Source: Phytopythium helicoides
Taxonomy: Eukaryota > Oomycota > Peronosporomycetes > Pythiales > Pythiaceae
DNA length: 64,000 nt
Direction of reading: 5' to 3'
Assembly: GCA_024867545.1 (NCBI GenBank)
Contig: JANFNE010000016.1
Location: 372,001-436,000 of the forward strand
Shown here: positions 20,175 through 29,343 of the stretch, piece by piece
How positions within the stretch are numbered: the first letter of the stretch is position 1
Layout of the letters: every line of letters begins with the position of its first letter
Made by a program: the position numbers and the translations under genes
Notes under the pieces: model-generated
What the model saw: only the letters and a program-made list of their open reading frames with translations
Told to the model about the DNA's origin: nothing
Databases searched by the model: none

Positions 20175-22013
20175 ATGGAGTCTGACACTCCCATCAAGTC
20201 GCCGGCGTCGCCTGATGCGCCGTACATCGGCACGATCTGGGATGCTCGTCCGCGCAAGTTCAAGAGCGTGCTCTTCGAAGTGACGACCTTTATCCTCATG
20301 ATGGAGCTGGCCGAACGGTTGAGCTACTTCGGCATCAACCAAGGACTCAAGAACTTCATGCAAGAAATCGGCTGGAGCCTCGTGTCGGCAAGCGCACTCA
20401 AGTCCACGTGGACGTCCATCTGCTATCTCATGCCGCTCTTTGGCGCCTATCTTGCGGACGAGCGGTGGGGCCGATTCCGCACGATTCTAACCTTCGGCAT
20501 CTGGTACTGCCTTGGCGACTTTCTCGTCGCGATTGCAGCATACCCGTCCATCATGCAGACGTCGGCAGCTGTGAACCCCATTTTCGTCATCGGCTTGTTT
20601 GTCGGTATCGGTGTCGGCACTGGATGTATCAAGTCGAGCGTCATCACCCTCGGTGCCGACCAATTCGACCCGAACGATCCCGATGAAGTGCGCCAGAAGG
20701 AGACCTACTTCAGCTACTTCTACTGGTGTATCAATGTCGGCTCTGGTGTCTCGTACGGCTACTTCTCCATCCTTTGTGTCGAGGGATCGGCGCAGATTCC
20801 TGCCGAGTACGGATATTTTGCCACCTACATGATCTGCGCTGCCGTCATGGCGCTCGCTGTCTGCTCGTTTGTTATCGGCTACCCACGCTACGTGCACATG
20901 CCACCGACAGATCGCACCATCTCGACGCTGCTCAAGCTCTGCTGGACGAATGCCAAGCAAACACGCAAGGGCGCCATTCTTGTGGGAGGCTCGCTGTCTT
21001 TCATTGCCGCGGTCGCCATCAACATTATTGCAGCCTTCACTGCTAGCAAGGGTACGATCGGGAACGTGTTCGCATACATCGCCGGCTGCCTCGTGCTGGT
21101 TGGTATCGTTTCGTGGATCTACGTTGGCCAGGACACCTCGTTCCTGGATGCTTCTCGGATCAGCAACGGTGGCATGTTTGAAGACTCCCGCGTCAGCGGC
21201 TACCAGCGTCTCATTCGAGTCATGCCGTTTGCTGCGCTGACCATCATCTGGCAGTGCGCGTACGATCAAACTGACGCCAACTTCCAGTCCATCACTCAGC
21301 AGTGTGACTTGCGTCTTGACCGCAGCGACCCGGACAGCAGCCAAATCCCAGGTGCGATGCTTGGTGTCTTCGACCCGATTGTTATCGTCATTTGCATCCC
21401 GATCCTCGACTCGCTGGTGTACCCGACGTACGCCAAGATCACCGGCCACATGCCAACTCCGTTCGGCAAGGCCGTCACTGGTCTCTGCATTGCTGTCGTC
21501 GGACTCTTTTGGGCAGCATGCTTTGAGATTATCCGCCGCAACGCTGGTCCGCTGCTCGACTCCGAAGGCAACTACATCCGCGATGGTGGCAGTGATCAGC
21601 CAATGAACGATATTACATGGGGTGCCGCAGTCCCCAACTACGTCTTCATCGCGCTCGGCGAATGCTTGATCAACGTGACAGCGTTCGACATTTTCTACTC
21701 GGAGGTGCCGCTCACGCTGAAGAGCACATCACAATCGCTCAACCTGCTCATGAGCTCAGTCGGCAGTATCCTCACGTCTGTCTTTACCATCATGTTCTCC
21801 AAGTACCTTCCGTCGGACAACCTGAACGAAGGCCATCTGGAGTACATGTTCTTTTGCGTCGCCGGCGTCAGTGTTGTCAATCTCGTGGCGTTTATAATCG
21901 TCATGAAGAAGATGAATTTTGCCATGAAGGCAGTGGAGATGCCGCAAGACGATGAACTTCTGGACGAAAAGATCTCCGTGTCGTCGCGTCAGAGCATTGC
22001 CGCGACCAAGTGA
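20175..22013 (+). CDS. Proton-dependent oligopeptide transporter (POT/PTR2 family)
   Basis: A 612-residue major-facilitator transporter of the POT/NPF/PTR family, which imports di/tripeptides or related solutes with protons at a membrane. The signature ELAERLSYFGI in TM1 matches the family ExxERFxYYG motif, followed by FGAYLADERWGRFRTI (PTR2 signature region) and FSYFYWCINVGSGVSYG. About 12 hydrophobic segments are visible, with a larger central loop containing PRYVHMPPTDRTI. The start at 20175 (MESDTP) gives a short cytosolic N-tail as usual. The upstream in-frame extension to 20028 is Lys/Arg-rich and unlike the family. It converges with the membrane protein ending at 22080. Confidence 0.9.
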   Translation: MESDTPIKSPASPDAPYIGTIWDARPRKFKSVLFEVTTFILMMELAERLSYFGINQGLKNFMQEIGWSLVSASALKSTWTSICYLMPLFGAYLADERWGRFRTILTFGIWYCLGDFLVAIAAYPSIMQTSAAVNPIFVIGLFVGIGVGTGCIKSSVITLGADQFDPNDPDEVRQKETYFSYFYWCINVGSGVSYGYFSILCVEGSAQIPAEYGYFATYMICAAVMALAVCSFVIGYPRYVHMPPTDRTISTLLKLCWTNAKQTRKGAILVGGSLSFIAAVAINIIAAFTASKGTIGNVFAYIAGCLVLVGIVSWIYVGQDTSFLDASRISNGGMFEDSRVSGYQRLIRVMPFAALTIIWQCAYDQTDANFQSITQQCDLRLDRSDPDSSQIPGAMLGVFDPIVIVICIPILDSLVYPTYAKITGHMPTPFGKAVTGLCIAVVGLFWAACFEIIRRNAGPLLDSEGNYIRDGGSDQPMNDITWGAAVPNYVFIALGECLINVTAFDIFYSEVPLTLKSTSQSLNLLMSSVGSILTSVFTIMFSKYLPSDNLNEGHLEYMFFCVAGVSVVNLVAFIIVMKKMNFAMKAVEMPQDDELLDEKISVSSRQSIAATK

Positions 22014-22079
22014 GCCATCGCTCAATAGCAGAGCAAAATGTAATAGCAAATATTTCGTACACTCATATTCTCATCACGG

Positions 22080-23621
22080 TCATGAAGGTGTCAATAACGC
22101 TTGGCCGTCGTCACTGCGAGCGTCAGAGCCAGTGTCAATAACTTCAAAGGAGTCATCGTCGTCCGACAACAGCGGGACTTGTGCTTCTGGCAACAGATCG
22201 CGATCGTGGTGCCGCGTAGGGCACTGACACTCCATGAATTCACTGCCGACCACCTCTGCACGAGTTTCTGATGATGCGCTGCGTGGCGATGTCGTGCTCG
22301 TTGGGACTTGGTGAATACACCGCTCCGGTTCGCCGTGAGCGTATGTATAGATGGCTTCGTCGAGCTCTGGTTGGCGCCTCGTTAGCGATCTCCTTGTCAC
22401 AATTACGTAGTCCTGGACGAGCTCATGTAGCGTCGGGAGCTGGAAGCGGAATCCTCGGACAGGAGTCGTAGACAGCCGTGGTGATGAAGAAGGTGAGCTT
22501 GGAGACAAAAGTTGATCGGATTCATCTGCATCGTCACTTTCGTCAGTTGGATCGGTCGCATCGGTCTCCGCGGCCGACTCGGTCATGTTTGCTGTTCTGG
22601 GCCACGCGTACACCGCAATAGGCATGTTCTTGAGGAGCGATATGACAACAAGTAGCACAAGCAGCTCCCAGCAGCTGTCGAGCGCCAGCACAGTCCAGAA
22701 GTCGTGCCATGATCCGGCGCCTCCCGGCAGGAAAAGCCAATGCGCGAGCTGTGAAGGATCGCAGCAAAACCCAATGATCGCCGAGTATGCCCCTCGAAGC
22801 AGCAGGAGCAACGCCAGCCAAATGCATCCCAGCGACAGGTTCATGACGAAGACTGGAGGCAGCGTTTTGTCCGGTTCGATCCCTCTTGAAGACAGTCGTC
22901 TTCTACTGCGAGATGGGTACTCTCCACCAAGCAGAACCCGCACAGCGTTGCCTTGCACACGAAGCAGCAGCAGTCCGAGCACGCTCCACACGAACGCCAG
23001 GTACAGGAACGTCGCCTTTGCAATCACCCCAAGCGCGCTCGGCGTCGCGTTCTCCAGCCCTTGGTCCTGTTCATCCTGCAATCTCCAGGCAGCGCGCAGC
23101 CTTCCAAAGTGCTCCCTCGGCGCTCCAATCACCGCGCTCCTCGTCATCGCCAGCAGCGTCACCTCGGCCACCAGCAGCACGCAGACCAGCGAGCAGACAA
23201 TCCCCGCGGCCGCGACAGCAATGGACGCGCCGCCCTCGCTCCTCGTGGGCCACTGGCGCGCGTGCGCCACCGCCAAGAGCAGCAGCGCCAGGTACGCGCT
23301 GAGCGCGACGTGCGCGACGGCCGGGGCCTGCGAGAGCCAAAAACACAGCGTGGGAGCCCTCCTGGCGCCCCCAAAGCCCGCGACGGCCGCCAACAGGAAG
23401 AACGAGAGCCGCAGCGCGACGGCCGCGGCGCTCAGCAGCCCCAGCGGCCGGTGCAGCGCGTCCGCCACGCACACGCAGACGGGGCGGCCGGAGCCGGAGC
23501 TGGAGCTGGAGCGCCGTCGCTGGCGCTCGAACGCGCGCACCACGCGCAGGCCGCGCGCCAGGCGCAGCGCGAGCGCCGCGAACGGCAGCGCCGGCAGCAG
23601 CCAGCGCCAGGCGAGCGCCAT
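22080..23621 (-). CDS. Polytopic membrane protein of unknown function
   Basis: 513 residues from the ATG at 23619-23621. The first two thirds show about seven hydrophobic segments (WRWLLPALPFAALALRLA; LGLLSAAAVALRLSFFLLAA; VALSAYLALLLLAVA; ISIAVAAAGIVCSLVCVLL-like; ATFLYLAFVWSVLGLLLL; FVMNLSLGCIWLALLLLL; CWELLVLLVVISLL). The last 150 residues are a Ser/Asp/Glu-rich cytosolic-looking tail with SDQLLSPSSPSSSP and DDDDSFEVIDTGSD, likely phosphorylated. The seven-segment layout is reminiscent of plant TOM1/THH1-type proteins, but I see no decisive motif. The N-terminus is very GC rich compared with the tail. Confidence 0.75.
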   Translation of the reverse strand: MALAWRWLLPALPFAALALRLARGLRVVRAFERQRRRSSSSSGSGRPVCVCVADALHRPLGLLSAAAVALRLSFFLLAAVAGFGGARRAPTLCFWLSQAPAVAHVALSAYLALLLLAVAHARQWPTRSEGGASIAVAAAGIVCSLVCVLLVAEVTLLAMTRSAVIGAPREHFGRLRAAWRLQDEQDQGLENATPSALGVIAKATFLYLAFVWSVLGLLLLRVQGNAVRVLLGGEYPSRSRRRLSSRGIEPDKTLPPVFVMNLSLGCIWLALLLLLRGAYSAIIGFCCDPSQLAHWLFLPGGAGSWHDFWTVLALDSCWELLVLLVVISLLKNMPIAVYAWPRTANMTESAAETDATDPTDESDDADESDQLLSPSSPSSSPRLSTTPVRGFRFQLPTLHELVQDYVIVTRRSLTRRQPELDEAIYTYAHGEPERCIHQVPTSTTSPRSASSETRAEVVGSEFMECQCPTRHHDRDLLPEAQVPLLSDDDDSFEVIDTGSDARSDDGQALLTPS

Positions 23622-23890
23622 GGCCTTTCTCGGCTTGGAGATCCTTCCAGGGGCCGGCGAAAGCGGAAATGGAGGTGATGGAGAGCGCGGATTGGCTAAA
23701 AATGGAAGAGAGCGTGAGGCGATTGGATGAAAATGGGAGAAGTGGCTTCAACGCGTGAGTGGCATGGGAGAAGGCTGAAGATGGTTGAAGGTGTTGGTTG
23801 GGCTTGGTGCACGACTTGGATTGGGATGTGGTGTTGGAAGAAACTTGATAAGCAAAAAGTGGAGGACATGTAGTATTCAAACGATTGGAA
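23622..23890. promoter_or_regulatory. Upstream region of the membrane protein, with inverted CCAAT boxes
   Basis: About 270 bp. ATTGG (CCAAT on the minus strand) occurs at GGATTGGCT near 23690 and GCGATTGGATG near 23718, both about 70-100 bp upstream of the minus-strand start. No gene seen. Confidence 0.4.
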
Positions 23891-25148
23891 CCACTGATTG
23901 CCTGCACTGCAAACGATCGAGCAGGCTCTGGGTCCCAGCACACCACACGCTTCAATGGCTCAGCTTCTCCAGCTGATCAACCACGTCCGAGAGCGACACA
24001 CGCTGACTCGGGTCATTCCCACACATCTGGTTGACCAGGACCCACGCGTCGTCACTCAACTCCGAAGGCCGCTCGGGAAGCTGACTGCCCTTCTTCGTGG
24101 CGTCTTGAGCAGGGTCTTGCGAGCGGGCTCGCTTTGACATGACCTCGACGATCATGAGTCCGAAAGAGTGCATGTCCGACTCGAATCGAGGATCGCGAGC
24201 CACCTTGCCCTCAATATCCCCACCACTCTTCGATGCAGCCGCACCCTTTGCGGTGACTGGCGTGATGCTCTTGATCTTCCTCTTGCTGTCGCTACTCCAC
24301 ACGCACGACGCCTTGAAACCGAGCAACTTGACATTCCCGTCGTTGGTCACCAAAAGCTTCGCGCAGCGGAGGTCGCCGTGCACGATGCCTTTCCTGTGAA
24401 GGTACATGAGTCCGAGCGCCGCTTGATGCAGCATCCGCCAGCGCTCTGTAACGGAGAATTGATCCCAGCACTTGTCCAGGCTTCGACGACTCGCGTATTC
24501 ATACACGAAGAAGGGTTTGCCGTTGTCTGTCCCGACGCCGTAGAGCTGAGCCACATGCGGATGGAGTAGCGAGCTCCAGGTGTGGAAGTGCTTGTCGAAC
24601 TCAGGGTTCTTGCCGCAGCAGTTGAACATCTTGACCGCCACTTGAGCACCATGCCAGATACCAACGTAGATGGATCGGAGGTTTGTCGAGTCGATGGGGT
24701 CCCCTCGAATCGACACTGCTGTTCGCTCAATCAACCAGGTCAGCGCGAACTCCACGCTCTTTCCGCGGAGCAAGAAGTTCTCCGCGACCTCAACGATGTT
24801 ACTCAGATCAAGAGCAGAGACGCGAGGCGACGAAGACGGCTCGGACTCGTCGTACTCGGCACTCGAGCTCAAGTCCTCGACGATACGCTTGAGCTCTGCG
24901 AGCACCTCGACGATGTTCTGTCCCAAGCTCTCCAGTAGCAACGAGACCTGATCGTTGCGTTTGAGCATCTCCACGAGTCGGCTTGTCATCTCGTCGGTGT
25001 CTCGCTCGAACTGCTCGCGCCATTCGAGCAGCTGGGTCACTTTATTTGTCTGGTTCAGCGAGACGACTTTGATGATATGGTCGAGTCGCTCGTGGTAGAC
25101 CCCCACTTGGTGCTTGAGAGTCTTCTGGCTTGCCATGCGCTTCAGGAT
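23891..25148 (-). repeat. Left arm of a large inverted duplication (MLKL-like gene)
   Basis: Bases about 23891-25148 are a reverse-complement near-copy of about 27691-28936. Homology stops abruptly upstream of the CCTGAAGCGCATGGC segment at one end and after AATCAGTGGTT at the other. The arms are separated by about 2.5 kb. Confidence 0.85.
23952..25136 (-). CDS. 5-prime truncated copy of the MLKL-like pseudokinase gene
   Basis: 394 codons from MASQKTLKHQV, corresponding to residues from about 91 to the end of the full gene at 27419-28873, with few differences (for example VYHERL for VFHERL). The cut falls inside the N-terminal helical bundle, so three of the four helices are missing. The pseudokinase part is complete, with VAVK lysine, HGDLRCAKLLV in place of HRDLKxxN, and GFK in place of DFG. 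The sequence upstream of the start has no counterpart in the full gene and is the duplication breakpoint. Whether the truncated form is expressed is unknown. A stand-alone pseudokinase could act as an inhibitor of the full protein. Confidence 0.8.
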   Translation of the reverse strand: MASQKTLKHQVGVYHERLDHIIKVVSLNQTNKVTQLLEWREQFERDTDEMTSRLVEMLKRNDQVSLLLESLGQNIVEVLAELKRIVEDLSSSAEYDESEPSSSPRVSALDLSNIVEVAENFLLRGKSVEFALTWLIERTAVSIRGDPIDSTNLRSIYVGIWHGAQVAVKMFNCCGKNPEFDKHFHTWSSLLHPHVAQLYGVGTDNGKPFFVYEYASRRSLDKCWDQFSVTERWRMLHQAALGLMYLHRKGIVHGDLRCAKLLVTNDGNVKLLGFKASCVWSSDSKRKIKSITPVTAKGAAASKSGGDIEGKVARDPRFESDMHSFGLMIVEVMSKRARSQDPAQDATKKGSQLPERPSELSDDAWVLVNQMCGNDPSQRVSLSDVVDQLEKLSH

Positions 25149-25559
25149 GGTGGGCTGTTCGATGACAAGGTAGATGCAGTTCTTGGGTCGCCGAGAGATG
25201 TGGTGGGTGGGTCTTGACGAGTTTTTCTGGGGGCAAGAGGAAAACCAAATGTTTGTTTATGTAGGCTCATGATTATGTCGAGCGATTGAATGTTGAGAGT
25301 TGTTTTTTTGTATCTCGTCGTTTAGATACCAATTGACCAAGAGTGCGTCGTCAAACTCGACAGAACAGCCAAGAAGGGGAGGGCCGCTTTGTTGGTGTGC
25401 CAAATCCCGCATAACTGACTCCATCCCCCTTCCTCGACCACCAACCGATTTCCACTTCCCGATTTTACAAGCTCCGAACATTCATCCAGCCACCTTCTTT
25501 ACGGGGAAGCCCTCAATTCACCAGCAAAGCAAAGACACGTTCGACTGCCTTCTATCACG
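25137..25559. other. Interval beyond the duplication breakpoint
   Basis: About 420 bp without recognisable gene. It holds whatever promoter serves the truncated pseudokinase on the minus strand, and the former 5-prime region of the sugar-transporter relic on the plus strand. Confidence 0.4.
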
Positions 25560-25922
25560 ATGGTGATGACGTCCCAAGAAAACACATAGGAGTTGTACGA
25601 AGAGGCTGTATCGCCGTCCGCATTCATTGAGACCAACTACACAACCACAAGACGCTTCAAGCCCCAAACCATCCTGTACCTGAGTTTCCTCATCGTGCTG
25701 CTGCAGCCGTTCCAGAGCCGTTGGCCGACCTCGCAGCTTAGCCTAGCACAGTTCAGCGATACAGACGAATGCAGCACCAACCTAATTGCGCCTGGGACTT
25801 GCCTCATGTTCCCGGGTCACTCAAAGCTCGAGCGGACGTTCACCGTCAACACCTGGGTTTTCGATGGCATGGCTGGCAGCTTGATGTATGGCTACTTCAG
25901 TGACCTCTGGGGTCGTAAGTAG
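25560..25922 (+). pseudogene. N-terminal fragment of an MFS sugar (glucose-type) transporter
   Basis: Reading from ATG at 25560, an in-frame TAG occurs at 25587-25589. The frame then resumes as YEEAVSPSAFIETNY, first transmembrane helix LSFLIVLLQPFQS, the cysteine-bearing loop (DECSTNLIAPGTC) and TM2, ending FSDLWGRK just where the family has the GRKK/R loop. A stop follows at once. Known oomycete sugar transporters continue for about 10 more helices. Only the first two are here, so this is a relic. Confidence 0.75.
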
Positions 25923-25978
25923 TTGCTCTGAGTCAACTGTTTCCTCATCATCGTCGGTGCTATCGTCCAAGAAAAGTT

Positions 25979-26818
25979 CTATTCCTCGCTCACTTCCAGC
26001 ACAATTGGAATGCACTCACACCTCCTAGCTTCGACAGATTTCTTCAGAGTGACCGCGCAAATCGCCTTGATAAACCAAAAGTGGGTAACGACGACGACGT
26101 AGCGCTCTGGAACCTCGCGGTACAGTTGCGCCAAAAACCGCAACGCCCGAGCTTGGATCTCTTCGCTTGATTCAGTGTGTGAGGGAGACCACAAGACATC
26201 CTCCTCGTCTGACAAGGCAACACCTCGGTAGCCAAAGTCGACGTCAGGGAACTTGGTACGGATTTCGGACAGTGGTCTGCGCTTGTTGCATGTCTCCACT
26301 CCGAGTAGCTCTCGGCACTGTTCCATTGCGATGAAGGGGCTTGGTACCTGGTTCTCGGCAAAGAAGTTTTGTGCTGTCTGGATAGCGCGCGATAGCGGAG
26401 ACACCACGACGCGTTCGATACGTGGCATACCTTTCGCGAGTTCTGCGCCGACCGCGGGTCGTCCTTTTACCTGGGCATCGTTTATACCGAATGGCGTGAG
26501 ATCTGCATCTAGAAATGCCTCGGATCGCACAAACTCTGCCTTCCACCGCGCCGTGCCCACTGCCTTCTCCTTCTCGTTGTGCCTACTCTCCCCGTGTCTG
26601 ATAAAGTACAGCACCTTGACGCGCTGCGGGTTTGAGTGGTTGGCTACCACCTCCTCGAGCTTGCTCTTGAACAAGAACCACGAAGACGGTGCAAGCTTGA
26701 AGCGATTGAAGAGCTGTGGGGTCTCAGGGTCGTATGTCGGGGCTTCGTTCTGCGGGCGATCGATGAAGAAGCCATCCAACACATGGACACGAATCGACGA
26801 GGGGGTAGCAGTAGCCAT
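25979..26818 (-). CDS. Histidine phosphatase (phosphoglycerate-mutase-like) superfamily protein
   Basis: 279 residues. The catalytic RHG motif is in VLYFIRHGESRHNE (about residue 73), with the phospho-accepting His. SPLSRAIQTAQ supplies the second Arg, and VVVVTHFWF near residue 250 supplies the second His. Acid catalyst candidates lie in CRELLGVETCNKR. This matches the branch of the family related to fructose-2,6-bisphosphatase and phosphoglycerate mutase-like phosphatases. The actual substrate cannot be told. The N-terminal 65 residues are an extension with FFIDRPQNE. The start at 26818 is the first ATG. It sits between the arms of the inverted duplication. Confidence 0.85.
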   Translation of the reverse strand: MATATPSSIRVHVLDGFFIDRPQNEAPTYDPETPQLFNRFKLAPSSWFLFKSKLEEVVANHSNPQRVKVLYFIRHGESRHNEKEKAVGTARWKAEFVRSEAFLDADLTPFGINDAQVKGRPAVGAELAKGMPRIERVVVSPLSRAIQTAQNFFAENQVPSPFIAMEQCRELLGVETCNKRRPLSEIRTKFPDVDFGYRGVALSDEEDVLWSPSHTESSEEIQARALRFLAQLYREVPERYVVVVTHFWFIKAICAVTLKKSVEARRCECIPIVLEVSEE

Positions 26819-27418
26819 GGAGGTTGGCTTCGAAAGGCTTCTCGTTGGATGCCGGGCGACGGAGCGAGGATCGGGTGATCAAGGTGTAGAGAGCAAGTTG
26901 CAAAGTGAACAGGTGCTTTGAAGTTGCAATTACAGTCGTCATTTTGACACAGATATGATGGGACACCAAAATTACGTTACTCGTCAACAGGAGAATGTCA
27001 CAGATGTGATCGGCGATCACACCGATCACTGATCGGTCTTGCGATTGATTAGATTGATTGTTGTTGGTTTGGTTGCGGCGTCTTAAGGCTCAGGTGAATC
27101 GAGTGGGTGATTTGTTGGTATCCCGGTTGTTTATGATGTTGCCAAAGCTGGGTCGAGCATCGGTTGGTCAGAGTTTGGTGCAGCAGCAAAGAGTCTGCCG
27201 AATGCACGATGCGCTTCATTTGTTGACACCAATTCGATGCGAATCCCTCCTGTACGACATTCTCCAAGTCCAGTGAGGCTTGAGATTGAAGGACCTTCAA
27301 TCTGTCAACATAATCAGCACGCTGCATAAACAAAGCCGAAGTAAGTCTTACCGCGCACGCCTTGTCCTTCGCCCACTTAATTTCTTCTCTCGTCTCGCCC
27401 AAGCACGACGCTATACAA
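26819..27418. promoter_or_regulatory. Bidirectional upstream region with twin perfect palindromes
   Basis: 600 bp between divergent starts. It contains TGTGATCG-G-CGATCACA (27005-27021) immediately followed by CCGATCA-C-TGATCGG (27022-27036), two perfect inverted repeats back to back. A 153-codon minus-strand open frame (27049-27510) overlaps the start of the downstream gene and is not accepted as a gene. Confidence 0.5.
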
Positions 27419-28873
27419 ATGACCGCAAATATCGTCGATACTGCCGTCCCAGGACTCGAAGCAGTTCTCGAAGCGCTCCGCATTCTGCACACCAAGTGCA
27501 GTGATATCAAGAAGACTGAGCCCCTGTGCGCCAGGCTGCTGCTACGATTGACTGACTTCTATCTTGAGCTGAACAAGGTCGATCCAATTGGGCTTCAAGC
27601 AAAGACACTTCTGCCCCCTCTACAAGAGTTAACAGAAGATATCTCAAGCACCATGGCCGCATACGCACAGCTCAACATCCTGAAGCGCATGGCAAGCCAG
27701 AAGACTCTCAAGCACCAAGTGGGGGTCTTCCACGAGCGACTCGACCATATCATCAAAGTCGTCTCGCTGAACCAAACAATCAAAGTGACCCAGCTGCTTG
27801 AATGGCGCGAACAGTTCGAGCGAGACACCGACGAGATGACAAGCCGACTCGCAGAGATGCTCAAACGCAACGATCAGGTCTCGTTGCTACTGGAGAGCTT
27901 GGGACAGAACATCGTCGAGGTGCTCGCAGAGCTCAAGCGTATCGTCGAGGACTTGAGCTCGAGTGCCGAGTACGACGAGTCCGAGCCGTCTTCGTCACCT
28001 CGCGTCTCTGCTCTTGCTCTGAGTAACATCGTTGAGGTCGCGGAGAACTACTTGCTCTGCGGAAAGAGCGTGGAGTTCGCGCTGACTTGGTTGATTCAGC
28101 GAACAGCAGTGTCGATTCGAGGGGACCCCATCGACTCGACACACCTCCGATCCATCTACGTTGGTATCTGGCATGGTGCTCAAGTGGCGGTCAAGATGTT
28201 CAACTGCTGCGGCAAGAACCCTGAGTTCGACAAGCACTTCCACACCTGGAGCTCGCTACTCCATCCGCATGTGGCTCAGCTCTACGGCGTCGGGACAGAC
28301 AACGGCAAACCCTTCTTCGTGTATGAATACGCGAGTCGTCGAAGCCTGGACAAGTGCTGGGATCAATTCTCCGTTACAGAGCGCTGGCGGATGCTGCATC
28401 AAGCGGCGCTCGGACTCATGTACCTTCACAGAAAAGGCATCGTGCACGGCGACCTCCGCTGCGCGAAGCTTTTGGTGACCAACGACGGGAATGTCAAGCT
28501 CCTCGGCTTCAAGGCGTCGTGCGTGTGGAGCAGCGACAGCAAGAGCAAGATCAAGAGCATCACGCCAGTCACCGCAAAGGGTGCGGCTGCATCGAAGAGT
28601 GGTGGGGATATTGACGGAAAGGTGGCTCGCGATCCTCGATTCGAGTCGGACATGTACTCTTTCGGACTCATGATCGTCGAGGTCATGTCAAAGCGAGCCC
28701 GCTCGCAAGACCCTGCTCCAGACGCCATGAAGAAGGGGAGTCAGCTTCCTGAGCGGCCTTTGGAGTTGAGTGACGACGCGTGGGTCCTGATCAACCAGAT
28801 GTGTGGGAATGACCCGAGTCAGCGTGTGTCGCTCTCGGACGTGGTTGATCAGCTGGAGAAGCTGAGCCATTGA
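27419..28873 (+). CDS. MLKL-like protein: N-terminal four-helix bundle plus pseudokinase
   Basis: 484 residues from the ATG at 27419. Residues 1-120 are all helical. The pattern HTKCSDIKKTEPLCARL through ILKRMASQKTLKHQV and the HERLDHIIKVV helix parallels the MLKL N-terminal killer bundle and plant HeLo/RPW8-type bundles. A brace-like helical linker (about 120-180) and an acidic hinge (YDESEPSSSPR) follow. The kinase-like domain (about 236-484) belongs to the TKL group. The VAVK lysine is kept, the glycine loop is degenerate, HRDLKxxN is HGDLRCAK, and DFG is GFK. It should therefore not phosphorylate. MLKL itself has GFE in place of DFG. Family relationship is inferred from layout, and function is unproven. 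Confidence 0.75.
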   Translation: MTANIVDTAVPGLEAVLEALRILHTKCSDIKKTEPLCARLLLRLTDFYLELNKVDPIGLQAKTLLPPLQELTEDISSTMAAYAQLNILKRMASQKTLKHQVGVFHERLDHIIKVVSLNQTIKVTQLLEWREQFERDTDEMTSRLAEMLKRNDQVSLLLESLGQNIVEVLAELKRIVEDLSSSAEYDESEPSSSPRVSALALSNIVEVAENYLLCGKSVEFALTWLIQRTAVSIRGDPIDSTHLRSIYVGIWHGAQVAVKMFNCCGKNPEFDKHFHTWSSLLHPHVAQLYGVGTDNGKPFFVYEYASRRSLDKCWDQFSVTERWRMLHQAALGLMYLHRKGIVHGDLRCAKLLVTNDGNVKLLGFKASCVWSSDSKSKIKSITPVTAKGAAASKSGGDIDGKVARDPRFESDMYSFGLMIVEVMSKRARSQDPAPDAMKKGSQLPERPLELSDDAWVLINQMCGNDPSQRVSLSDVVDQLEKLSH

Positions 28874-28936
28874 AGCGTGTGGTGAGCAAGGACCCAGAAC
28901 CTGCTCGATCGTTTGCAGTGCAGGCAATCAGTGGTT
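27691..28936 (+). repeat. Right arm of the large inverted duplication
   Basis: Counterpart of 23891-25148. It contains the 3-prime 84% of the MLKL-like gene plus about 60 bp of 3-prime flank. Confidence 0.85.
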
Positions 28937-29343
28937 GATTATATGAATTCCACTTCTAGCTCGTCTGGCTTCCGTCTGTGCATGCTCAAGCTAGGAGTTT
29001 CGCTTGCAGCCTACACACATGTCATTGGATACCATTCTTGTTCGTTCAGCCAACACCACAGCCAGCCACCCACCTTCGAGGTACGGGTGGAGGCCTCTTG
29101 ATGCAAATGCTTCGCAATGGCTTCTCTCATGATAGTGGCTTTGGGTTTGCGTTGGCAGCTTCTATAGCGCTCGTCGCCTCCCACGTCTCGTCTCGCCATG
29201 TTGAAGTCGATGCACTGCTCCAACCGCTTCAAGTCGTTTGGCTCTCGAGCTCCTCATTCCTCTTCTTTCTCCGTCAAGCGCAAGCTCAAGTGCCCAATTG
29301 TCCAAGCCCAAGCATCCAAGCCCAAGCCTCCAAGCTAATCAGC

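Noticed and set aside
20487..21449. 320-codon minus-strand frame inside the peptide transporter
   Set aside because: Antisense to a well-conserved POT transporter, with no family resemblance.
22585..23730. 381-codon plus-strand frame opposite the membrane protein
   Set aside because: Ser/Arg-rich low complexity, antisense to the frame with clear transmembrane segments.
27049..27510. 153-codon minus-strand frame overlapping the start of the MLKL-like gene
   Set aside because: It overlaps the coding start of a convincing gene and has no recognisable motif. It could be a relic, but nothing supports it.
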